From Raphanus sativus (Eukaryota; Streptophyta; Magnoliopsida; Brassicales; Brassicaceae), in contig NC_079514.1 of NCBI RefSeq assembly GCF_000801105.2, positions 30,429,075 to 30,493,074 of the forward strand: a stretch of 64,000 nucleotides of DNA. Reading direction: 5' to 3'. The first letter of the stretch is position 1, and each line of letters opens with the position of its first letter. The translations under genes and the position numbers were made by a program. Shown here in pieces: positions 24,893 to 33,995 of this stretch. Below the pieces are notes generated by a model. That model was not told the origin of the DNA. It searched no databases and saw only the letters and a program-made list of their open reading frames with translations.

Positions 24893-25259
24893 AAAGGCTC
24901 CAAACGAAAAGCATCATTATGTACTCATGAACGTGTGATTTATATTTGAGGCGTGTTCGTTTGGTTGCCGCAGGTCCGGCGTCAGCGTCAGCGGCAATGA
25001 TTCTCGCACAAAGCTTGTTCGTTTCATCGACGCCGGTATGTGCGGCTGCGTCTGCGTCTAAACGCCAGCACCTGCGTCAGACGCCGAGAAAATCCCGCGG
25101 TCGCGACTTATTTGCTGCGTCAACCTAACCTAATTACCATATTACCCTTGACCTAATTTACTAATTACCCAAAAAACCTAAGATATTTGACGCAGTCGAC
25201 GCTTGACGCCTCTCCAACTTCCATTGACGCAACTCGACCAGAGATCTCTGACGAACACC

Positions 25260-25620
25260 TTTCGATCTCCGACGAACTCCGAGCTCTCTCTCTCTCGATC
25301 TCCGGCGAACTGCGACATCTCAAGCTCTCTCTCTCGAACTTCGGCGAACTCCGAGCTCTCTCTCGATCCATCTCGTCTCGCAGAGCTCTCTCTCTCTCTC
25401 TCTCTCTGGATCCATCTCGTCTCGCAGAGCTCTCTCTCTCTCTCTCAATCTCCGACATCTCAACCTCTCTCTCTCGATCTCCGGTGAACTCCGAGCTCTC
25501 TCTCTCTCGATCTCCGACGAACTCCGAGCTCTCTCTCTCGATCTATCTATTGCAGAGCTCTCTCTCTCGATCTACCCATCTCCCAGCTCATCTCATCTCA
25601 AGCTCTCTCTTCTCCATACC
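25260..25620 (+). repeat. CT-rich repeat (GAGCTCTCTCTCTCGATCTCC units)
   Basis: Irregular repeats of CGAACTCCGAGCTCTCTCTC and CGATCTCCG fill this stretch near the left end of the Harbinger element. It probably lies in the leader/promoter of the transposon genes; weaker CT-rich blocks follow at 26440-26510 and 26960-27050, each next to apparent splice acceptors. The open frames it creates are low-complexity artefacts. Confidence 0.75.
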
Positions 25621-27360
25621 CATCTCGAGCTCGACCAAACCCATCACTTCCTTTTCTTGTTGAGGTATGTTCTCGGATTGTATGTCTGATACAAAGTATG
25701 TGTCTTTGAGATGGGTTACAAAGTATGTGTCTGATACAAAGTATGTGTCTCGGATTGTAATGTGTCGACCAAACCCATCATCTGATGTTGATGCTTTACT
25801 GATGCTTTTGTAATGGGTTTATGTAATAGCTGGACAGGAACGGCGCCCAAGGAATCATCTCTCAGTTCTTGAAGCATTTGGGAACACCAAAACTCTCAGG
25901 TATGTATATGTTCTTGAAGTACTTGTTATTTGGTTTCAATCCCAAACTGTATTTATAAGTACTTGTGTTTGTGTTTGTGTTTGTGTAACATAGGTTTCTC
26001 TCTTCTTTGCCGCAGCTCGAGCTCTCTCTCCAACGCAACGCTCGCTCTCTCTCCCGATCTCAGACGCACACCCTCTCTTCTTTGTTTTGGTAAGATTACA
26101 GAACGTTCTGATTTTGTTGAAAGTTCTCTGTTTGATGATCATATAGAGGTACCACCATTAGGCTTGTTTTGTTGCAAGATGAGGTCACGAGTTCTTGTTT
26201 CTAGCTCTTCCTCAGAACTTCTGAGTTTTTCTCTCTGTGTTTGAAACTCCTCTTTGTATGTGAGCTTACCTAGTTTTTCTTATGTTTTTTTTATATAGCT
26301 TCCTGTTGTTTAGTGATCTTTAGCTTTTCTTATGTTTTTTTTTTAGTGATCTGTTGCTTGTATATAAGTCATAACCTTCATTGATTTTGATACTGATTTT
26401 GACTCTTCTCTTTCCTCTTGTTATCATCTTCCACAGGTCTTCAGAGCTCTCTCTCTCTCTTCTTTGCCGCAGCTCTCCCTCTCCCTCTCTCTCTTCTGTG
26501 TTTTGGTAAGATTATTTACTGCTTGCTTATTGATACTGGATGTTCTTCACTGCTTGGCTCAGGGTTTACTTTTGAATTTGCGAACGTTTATGAAAGTTGC
26601 AAACTCTTAGTGATCTTAGTGGAAGAAGAGAGGGTTTAGATTGGTTTCACAAAGTGGTTTAATTATTTAAAAAAATATGACTAATGATTTATTAACACAC
26701 CAAAATATCACAATATTCGTGATCAATATCTCTTATTTTCATTATACTTATGAGTTTGGTTCTTTAGTGTCAGTCTGTTTGTGTCTCTGCAAGTCTGTGT
26801 GGAAAAAAAAAACTCCTCTTTATTATTCTTCACTGTTCTCATTGTGCTATTTCAAAGACATGTTATGTAATTGTGTCTTATGTTGTTTTAATCTCTTGTG
26901 GTTATTCTTTATGTTGTCTTTGCAGGTTCTCTCGTATTAAGCTCACTCTCTCCAAGCTCAGATACTTGAAGCATTACAACTCAGATTCTCCAGCTCTCTC
27001 CTTCTCTGACGCCTCTCCAGCTCTCTCTCTCTCAAGCTCACACTCTTGTAAGGTTCCTCTCTGTGAAACCAAAGCCAAAGCATCTTTCTCTTCTTGTTTC
27101 CGTAGTTCTTTTATCGTTCCTTGGTTGACTGAAATTATACATGATGATTGTTGTGAATCTTGTGATGTGAAGCTTATATCCTTGAGCCATTTTTTATTTG
27201 AAATTATACATGATAGATATTGGAAGGGATTAATATATTAGTGATACGTACTCGTGTGATGTGAAATTATACATGACATATATATTTTTTTTTTGCAGGC
27301 TCACACTTAAGCTCACACTCTCAAGCTCACTCTCTGACGTTGTTCCTCTCACTTTTTAAG

Positions 27361-28565
27361 ATGGCAAAAGATGTAAGGCTCTCTCACATTAGTCTTTCTT
27401 TATTCACGTGGAGTTGCTTTAGTTTAAGATGGAACTGTCTGGTTGTCTGGAACTGTCTTTAGGTTGTATGGAACTGTCTTTAGGTCTGTGTTTGAGAATA
27501 TATTTATCTCTTGCCTGTTCTTTTGTGTTTAAGTTTTATTGAGAATTGGTTGGTGTGTTTTAGACTTGGACTCCCGAAGAAACTAGGTATTTTTTTCAAC
27601 TGTACGCGGAAGAGAGAAGAAAAGGAAATAAGGGTGCTACAGGCATGAATAAAGTAGGGAAACAGAACATCATGAATGCATTTGAGCTGAGGTTTAAGAA
27701 GGGATTTTCCGATTGGAAGAGAGACTTTAAGAACAAGTACGACACCAGTAGGAAGAAATACATCAAGATTAAGGCGCTGACTCAAAACAGGACAGGGCTT
27801 GGGTATGACAACATGGGAAGAATTCTCATGTCAGATGATTGGTGGAATGAACGTGAAAAGGTCAGTTACACAACTCATTTTTTTTTGTAAACAGGACAGG
27901 GCTTGTGACTGATCATTGATTTTTTTTTTGTTATACAGGAGTGTCCTGGGATTAGAAAATCCGCGTGCAAAGAGATTGACAACATGGATATGTATGAAGC
28001 AGAATTTGGTGCCGTAGTAATAACTGGAGCTGAAGGATGGAGTGCTCAACATGGAGAAGCAAGTTTGAACTCTAGAGTGGGTGGAGATGATGGTGATGAG
28101 GAAGCTGATTCTCAGCCAACAGCAGAGCCTCAAGCATTGGAGACAGAAACTCAGCCACCAGCTCAGACACAAACCCAACGCCAAACTCAGCCAACAGCTC
28201 AGACTCATTCCGGCGGAAGTTCAAGAGCAAAAAGAAGGCGTAAGGAGAAAGACATGGTTGTAGAAGCTTGTGACAAAAGGACTGATGCTATTGTGGTGAA
28301 GAATAGGATAGCAGAGCAGATGTTGGAGCGTGAAGAGAGACAGAGAGTGGAGCGTGAAGAGAGACAGAGAGTGATCTCCATTGAGAATGTGCTAGAGATT
28401 TTGTCTGCACTTCCCGGAGTGGAAGAGTGGTCGCCATTGTATGAAGCAGCAATGGAACTGCTTATAGATAGTGAAGAGAACCGTAGGGCCTTTGTTACAA
28501 TGAAAACAGATGAAGCTAAGATCAAATTTCTAGAGCTTAGGACTAAGAAAAAGCGTTTTGATTGA
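27361..28565 (+). CDS. Harbinger-associated SANT/trihelix DNA-binding protein
   Basis: Three exons, 27361-27372 (MAKD), 27564-27860 and 27939-28565, give 311 residues with GT-AG introns in phase. The N-terminus TWTPEETRYFFQLYAEER begins a Myb/SANT-like domain (Myb_DNA-bind_3 type), continuing to DDWWNEREK. A Gln/Thr-rich linker (PPAQTQTQRQTQPTAQT), a basic patch (KRRRKEK, likely nuclear signal) and a charged helical C-terminus follow. In plant Harbinger elements this protein works with the transposase in terminus binding and nuclear import. The start ATG lies in a tiny first exon just downstream of a CT-rich leader. No stop or frameshift is seen. Confidence 0.87.
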
Positions 28566-28816
28566 CTAGTATGGAGCTTAGGACTAGTCTTCTTTTGTGA
28601 TCTTGTTGGTCTGACTTTTATGAGTCTTTTGTTATCTTGTTGGTCTTGATCTCTGTAAGAAACTTGTTACTTTTATGGCTTTATATATATATATGGAACT
28701 TAAGTTTAAGTTTAGTATGGTTGCTTGTTACTTTTATTACAGCTTGTTGTCACTAAAACTGTTACTGTTATATAACATGACTGTTTCTGACTATGATTAT
28801 ATTCAATGTTTTGCAG

Positions 28817-30025
28817 ATGATTAAAAGATGGATATTGGAAGATGAGGATGGTGATTATGACGATGAGCTTGGCTTGTTTGATGTGGCTACTGAGAGAGTG
28901 AGTCATCGAACAGATAGAGGAGCAGGATGGCGTTATGTTCAACAGCTTATGTATGAATCTGATCAGCAGTGCTATGATATTCTTCGGATGCATCAGAGAA
29001 CTTTTAAAGCTTTGTGTAAGTTGCTAACTGAGCAATATGGATTGAAAGAGTCTCACAACGTCTACCTTGAGGAATCTGTTGCAATGTTTCTTGAGGTTGT
29101 TGGTCAAGACAAGACTAAGCGGGTTATTGCTTCAAGGTATCAAAGATCATTGGATACGGTACAAAGGAAGCTTGATGATGTCTTATGTGCTCTTCTCAAG
29201 TTTGCAGCAGATACACTAAGACCACAAGAAGGCGAGTTTGAAAGAGTAAGTCCTGTTGTGAGGAATGATCGTCAGTATTGGCCTCATTTCAAAGATTGTG
29301 TCGGAGCACTTGATGGAACGCATGTCCCGGTTCGTCCTCCAAGTCAGAATGCAGAAGCATATAATGGTAGAAAAGGAGTTACAATGAATGTTCTCGCCAT
29401 ATGTAACTTCGATATGAAGTTCATATATGCATATGTTGGAGTACCTGGTAGAGCACATGATTCAAAAGTCTTGACTCATTGTGCGAGGAATGAGGCTTCT
29501 TTCCCACATCCTCCTCCTGGAAAGTACTACCTAGTTGATTCCGGATACTCGACCAGGACAGGGTATCTTGGTCCGCATCGTAATATGCGATATCATATTC
29601 CTCAATTTCAGAGAGGAGGACCACCAGTTAGTGCACGAGAGCTGTTTAACAAAAGGCATTCAAGTCTGCGATCATACATTGAGAGGACATTTGGAGTATG
29701 GAAAGCAAAATGGAGGATTTTGGACCGTAAGCATCCAAAGTATGGTCTGGTCAAGTGGATTAAGTTGGTGACAGCGACGATGGCATTACACAACTTCATA
29801 CGTGATTCACATCGGGATGATCAAGATTTTTTAGAATGGGAAAATGTTGATGTTGGAGTAGAAGAAGCTCATGATGGTGATGAAGAAGAAGAAGAAGAAG
29901 AAGAAGAAGGTGATGATGATGATGGTGGTGGACATATTGAATATGAACCGAGAGGTGATACATCAATGGAGGCTTTGCGTGATAACATCACAAATGGATT
30001 TGGTAGAGGTCGTTTACCATATTAA
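28817..30025 (+). CDS. PIF/Harbinger DDE transposase
   Basis: The ATG at 28817 directly follows a TTTTGCAG acceptor-like site; the frame runs 402 residues to TAA. An N-terminal helical/HTH region (FLEVVGQDKTKRVIASRYQRS) precedes the DDE_4 nuclease: VGALDGTHVPV (first Asp), GVPGRAHDSKVL (second Asp), GKYYLVDSGY and ERTFGVWKAKWRIL (Glu). An acidic tail (GDEEEEEEEEEGDDDD) follows. The catalytic triad and the LHNFIR motif are intact with no internal stop. It lies 251 bp downstream of the partner gene, same strand. It is the only transposase in this window that looks functional. Confidence 0.92.
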   Translation: MIKRWILEDEDGDYDDELGLFDVATERVSHRTDRGAGWRYVQQLMYESDQQCYDILRMHQRTFKALCKLLTEQYGLKESHNVYLEESVAMFLEVVGQDKTKRVIASRYQRSLDTVQRKLDDVLCALLKFAADTLRPQEGEFERVSPVVRNDRQYWPHFKDCVGALDGTHVPVRPPSQNAEAYNGRKGVTMNVLAICNFDMKFIYAYVGVPGRAHDSKVLTHCARNEASFPHPPPGKYYLVDSGYSTRTGYLGPHRNMRYHIPQFQRGGPPVSARELFNKRHSSLRSYIERTFGVWKAKWRILDRKHPKYGLVKWIKLVTATMALHNFIRDSHRDDQDFLEWENVDVGVEEAHDGDEEEEEEEEEGDDDDGGGHIEYEPRGDTSMEALRDNITNGFGRGRLPY

Positions 30026-30640
30026 ATCATGTTTTAGTTAATGATTTGATTTTTTTTTAAGACTTGCTGTAATATTTTTTTTATCAACCAACTTAATTTC
30101 ATGTTTCTTTTATCTGTAAAACATATTTGCCTTATTTGTTTGAAATGATAATTCCGAAAATTAAATGTATGATTTTATCATATTTCTTCAATATAAATTT
30201 TTTTAATATGATTTGATGTATTATTTTTATTTTTATTTAGCTTATAATTTATGACATCAAATATTTTTATATTTTTATATTTGACCAAAAAATTATTACC
30301 AATTAAACATAATATTCTTATGGATGTAAATATATTTAAACTACATTTTATTTATTTAAAATACAATTTTACAAATTTTTAAAAATAAAATATGAATAAA
30401 TGAAAATAGTCGCAGCGTCAATCAAACGAACAATCTAAAACAGCGTCATGCGGCTGCGTCATGCGGCTGCGTCAATTTCCTGCGTCTTCGAAACGAACAA
30501 CAATCAGCGTCAGCGTCGGCGTCGGCGTCAGCGTCAGCGGCAACCAAACGAACATCAGATAATGAGTTTGACGCAGCCGCTGACGCCGACGCCGACGCCG
30601 ACGCTGACGCTGAAACCGGCGGCAACCAAACGAACAGGGC

Positions 30641-30680
30641 TTTGATCAAAAAAAAAAAAAAAAGAACGTGTGATTTATAT
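30641..30680 (+). mobile_element. Poly(A) retroposition scar hosting the Harbinger element
   Basis: TTTGATC plus A16 is followed by GAACGTGTGATTTATAT (30664-30680). The same 17 bp lies at 24929-24945 just before the Harbinger left end. Removing the Harbinger leaves TTGATC-poly(A) between perfect 17-bp direct repeats, a truncated LINE-type insertion that preceded the DNA transposon. Confidence 0.78.
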
Positions 30681-30700
30681 AACTTCTTTTTTATATATAA

Positions 30701-31150
30701 GAGCATCTCCATTGGTGAACCTCATGGAGAGGTTCACAAAACTTTTTTTTTTTTTACTTTTTGACTTTTTAATAAAAAAAATAATACTCCATCCGTTCCT
30801 GAAAATAAGATTTTCTAGACAATTCATGCATATTAAGAAAACAATCAATGTTTTCAATTAAACTTTTTATTTATATTTATTATACACTTTCAAAAGGTAC
30901 CTTAAAAATATAGAAAGTCTATCATTATGGAACAAAACTAAAATCTAAAAAATCTTATTTTCAAGAACAGAAGTAGTAATAATAATCGAACCAATCGCGG
31001 GCCGCTACATGTCGTAGGGCCCGCAGAATAGTTAAGAAACAGGTTCACTCCACTGAACTTTAACGAAATAGGTTCAAAGAAATAATACTAATATATTGTT
31101 TTTCTTTTTTGAGATGCGTGTGAACCTCATATTACATCCTCTGAGATGTG
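30701..31150. mobile_element. Possible Harbinger-type MITE
   Basis: The left end is TAA then GAGCATCTCCATTGGTGAAC, the same GAGCATCTCCA start as the Harbinger at 59119. A partly complementary stretch (GTGAACCTCATATTACATCC) lies near 31118-31150, but the right boundary and duplication are not clear. A Stowaway MITE (30787-30973) is nested inside. Confidence 0.4.
30787..30973. mobile_element. Stowaway-type MITE
   Basis: It starts CTCCATCCGTTCCTGAAAAT and ends ATTTTCAAGAACAGAAG, with inverted agreement over about 29 bp and TA on both sides. Length is 187 bp, non-coding. Confidence 0.82.
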
Positions 31151-31388
31151 AGATGTTGCGAGATGTCAGATGGACTGTCAATCATATTATCTGGGAAATA
31201 AAATTCAGCTTTACTAAGTTAACAAATGAATGCGGTTTTACTTGCTATAATCCCAAAACAAAGTAAACAACCAGTATTAAATCTCCAATATATAAAAAGG
31301 AGTTGAGGTAGTATTTTACTATTTTTAGAATATCAAAGGTAAAAAAATGGTAACATCCAGATTTCTGTAAATGATGAAATGTTTAATA

Positions 31389-31617
31389 CTTTCTCCGTTT
31401 CATATTAAGTGTCGTTTTAGAGAATTTTTTTCATTGCAAAATAAGTGTCGTTTTAGAGTTTCAATACAAAATTTATTAACTTTATTCTCCATTCTATTTT
31501 TCTATTGGTTGAATTGTATCGGTAATGATGTTTTTATATTGAAAATATGCAAAATTAAATATTTTCTTAATCCGTGTGCACAAGTCTAAAACGACACTTA
31601 TAATGAAACAGAGAGAG
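31389..31617. mobile_element. Stowaway-type MITE
   Basis: It starts CTTTCTCCGTTTCATATTAA and ends AATGAAACAGAGAGAG, with TA flanks; AAGTGTCGTTTTAGA and its complement lie just inside the ends. Length is 229 bp. The 98-codon-range open frame across it is not a gene. Confidence 0.85.
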
Positions 31618-31756
31618 TATGATAAACTTATCTATCTATGTCATTAAAGTGCACTTATCTTTTAGGTCGACCATCTATTTAAAACTTTAGAGTTAAACAT
31701 GTTTGCGATAGAATAGTGAAAAGATGTAATAACTTATAATTCTATATCATGTAAAT

Positions 31757-31980
31757 GAAACCAAAACACAGAAAATGTCATGTGGTGGCTTCGAACCTTG
31801 AAAAATTAACACACCACTTATCAGGAATGGAACCATAGACCGAATGAACATACAAGGAGACTCATTTGAAACCAAAACACAGAAAAATATCATGTGTAGC
31901 TTCGAACCTTGTAAAATTAACACACCACTCATCAGGAATGGGACCATAGACCGGAATGAACATACAAAGGAGACTCATTT
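31757..31980 (-). repeat. 111-bp tandem duplication, possibly SINE-derived
   Basis: Two tandem units start at 31757 and 31868 and differ by a few substitutions and small indels. On the minus strand each contains GGTTCGAAGC, a good Pol III B-box match, preceded by GATAAGTGG, a weak A-box-like string. The A-B spacing is short for a tRNA, so a decayed SINE is a guess. The open frames across it on the minus strand are incidental. Confidence 0.55.
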
Positions 31981-32961
31981 GTCCGTCTTATTTGTGTGAT
32001 ATAATACATAAACCTACATCTTTTTCTCAAGAACTACGTTTAGACTTGGGTTCAATCATCATTCTTCTTTCTCTAAGATTTTTATGCTATGACATGTGAA
32101 TAAATCCATTTTCATGAACTCATACATGTCTACATCATTGTTGTTCTAACGAGTTTGTGCTCTAGTTCTAATCTTTTACATACAAAGACTTCAAAATACA
32201 CATTTATGATCTCTATGATTGAAGAACCAAGGCATAACCAAATTTCTCAAAGAAATTAAAGAAGTTATCATCTTTAAGAAGGAGATTCCAAAACTTCAAG
32301 ATTTCCGACTTACCTAGAGCACAAAACGCAATTGCGTGTTTTTTCTTATCTAAAACTGTTAAAGCTTTTATTTTTTATTTTGACAAAGATTTTAAAACTG
32401 TTAAAGCTTTTCATAGATTATTCTATATTGGATGTTTTATACCAGTCTTACTTGTTTGGTAATAAAATAGGCTTTAGAAAAAGTTTGAGTTAAGCCCTTG
32501 ATGATGCCAACAAGTAAATGAATGTACGTGTATTTATGTATTCTATTTTTCGGATAACGAAGCCAAATATATCCTTTTTAATTGCGTAAGATAAGATAAT
32601 GTTAGGGAAATTCTTTTTTTTTTGGTCAAATGTTAGGGAAATTCTTTATATGAAAAAGATAGGAAACTTATATTTAGTATTTTATGTGTTAATTGGAAAA
32701 GATAAAGACAAAAGACAGCTAAGAATGACGAGTGAGAATGTAGTGATGTCTACGTGTTACTAATATATAAAGGATTTGACTATATAGAAGCTTCTACCTT
32801 CCAAGATGATAATATAAAATGTCTCGTTAGAAACGTGGGTGATTAATTAATGTAATTGATGGACGCTTATGAAAGAAGAGAAAGGAGGTCGTCGTCGTGT
32901 TCAACACTTACAAACGGGTTGGAACTTGGAAGATAATACATAGTGATATCAGAAAGTATCG
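31981..32961. other. Intergenic / upstream region of thioredoxin pseudogene
   Basis: No gene was found. A TATA-like CTATATAG lies near 32780-32787, about 175 bp upstream of the thioredoxin ATG, with ACGTGT near 32752 as a G-box-like core. A poly(A) scar is listed separately. Confidence 0.45.
32598..32647 (-). mobile_element. Ultra-short poly(A) retroposition scar, minus
   Basis: The 19-bp sequence AATGTTAGGGAAATTCTTT is directly repeated (32598-32616 and 32629-32647) around 12 bp that read TGACC plus poly(A) on the minus strand. The T-run makes the exact boundary uncertain by a few bases. Confidence 0.75.
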
Positions 32962-33943
32962 ATGGCGCAGATTGGGGTTTTATACCGTTTGGTAGCAACG
33001 ATAACATGTTTCGTGTGTTTAGGGTTTAATATTGGGATGTGTTCGGAGTCCGACGCCTTGATCAAGACTTACGTGTCATCATCTCTACCGACTAACGATG
33101 GCTTGGTCATGTCCACCAAGCTTAAGGGTAACTTGATCAAAATTGATTTTTTCCTTAAAATTTTCCTTTATTGTTGCATTGATTTATAGCGCTTCAACTC
33201 TTTGTTTGTCCATTGACGTGTGTAGTAGTACACAAGATCTCTGGATCGGAATGAGATTCACTTGTAATCGACTCCGAAGTTCCAGTCATGGTTATGTTCA
33301 CAGCCGACTGGTGCGGCCCATGTCGCGTCATGAGCCCTATGTTTGACAGACTCGCCTTCGACTTCACGGACGGCTTCAAATTCTACACCCTGGACGTTGA
33401 TCAGGTTGCAAACATTGCAGAATGTTACGCCATACGCGCGATGCCAACCACTATATTAAGGATATTACATCCCACATCGGAAATTCTAAGGGACATTAAC
33501 TAATATATAAAGGGTAACTAATATATAAAGAGTTAGGGTCAATCCACTAATTATCAATTGGTTTTAAGTTGGAAGCCCATAATTAACCCGAATCTAACAT
33601 AGTATCAGAGCGATAAGATTCTTTGAGCTAATTTACTACTACTACTACACCGATGTTGGGTCCTCTGTGGATATTATTTCCACTTTGTCCACGCTTCAGA
33701 CCTAGATGTCTGAGCGTGAAGGAGGGTATTGATGAGAAACATCCCACATCAGAAATATAAGAATTAATCTACTACTATATAAAGGGTTAGACCAATCCAT
33801 TAATTGCCAATTGATTTTAAGTTGGAAGCCCATAATTAACTCGAATCTAACACACTATTATCTTTAAAGGCGGAAACGAGGTGGCTAGAGTAGTTGGAGT
33901 TGATCTTGGGAAATTAATTGAACTCGTGAAGCAATACATTTAA
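32962..33943 (+). pseudogene. Thioredoxin-family gene broken by nonsense codon and TRIM insertion
   Basis: Exon 1 (32962-33127) encodes a hydrophobic N-terminus (LVATITCFVCLGFNIG), a signal or transit segment. Exon 2 starts near 33226 and carries the thioredoxin fold with active site TADWCGPCRVMSP and the cis-Pro motif RAMPTT. A TGA at 33252-33254 replaces an expected Trp in the first helix (ISGSE-x-DSLVID). Directly after MPTT a 399-bp TRIM element (33454-33852) interrupts the frame; the C-terminal KGGNEVARVVGVDLGKL and a stop at 33941-33943 follow it. The two lesions make a functional thioredoxin very unlikely. The subfamily was not identified with confidence. Confidence 0.88.
33454..33852 (+). 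mobile_element. TRIM (miniature LTR retrotransposon)
   Basis: Two short LTRs, 33454-33599 (146 bp) and 33727-33852 (126 bp), share ACATCCCACATC, TTTTAAGTTGGAAGCCCATA and end TCTAACA. A primer-binding site TAGTATCAGAGC (33600-33611, initiator-Met tRNA type) and a purine tract GAAGGAGGG (33718-33726) border a 106-bp core with no coding. The 5-bp duplication CACTA lies at 33449-33453 and 33853-33857. The 5' LTR has an extra internal duplication (CTAATATATAAAGGGTAA). It sits in the thioredoxin reading frame. Confidence 0.93.
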
Positions 33944-33995
33944 TGATGTCCCTTGGCTCGTCTCGAGTCCTTTTATTTACATTTGCTTGCTTTCT

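Larger units (their letters stand above)
24950..30640 (+). mobile_element. PIF/Harbinger transposon with both genes intact
   Basis: The termini are inverted: GGCGTGTTCGTTTGGTTGCC at the left, and at the right the complement of GCCCTGTTCGTTTGGTTGCC, each followed by CGTCAG/CGTCGG micro-repeats. TTTGA directly flanks both ends (24945-24949 and 30641-30645); the usual Harbinger duplication is 3 bp, so the true one may be the TGA within it. Inside are a SANT/trihelix gene (27361-28565) and a DDE transposase gene (28817-30025), both open on the plus strand. This is the standard two-gene Harbinger layout, and the element looks potentially autonomous. Confidence 0.88.

Noticed and set aside
25165..25663. 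Overlapping Ser/Leu- and Arg/Glu-rich open frames on both strands
   Set aside because: They are produced by the CT/GA-rich repeat at the Harbinger left end; low complexity in every frame and no start context.
30446..30712. Ala/Asp-repeat open frame (ADADAD)
   Set aside because: Created by CGTCAG/CGTCGG hexamers at the Harbinger right end, on the non-genic strand.
31747..31947. Small membrane protein (minus strand)
   Set aside because: The frame only spans the 111-bp tandem duplication and repeats itself; no independent coding evidence.
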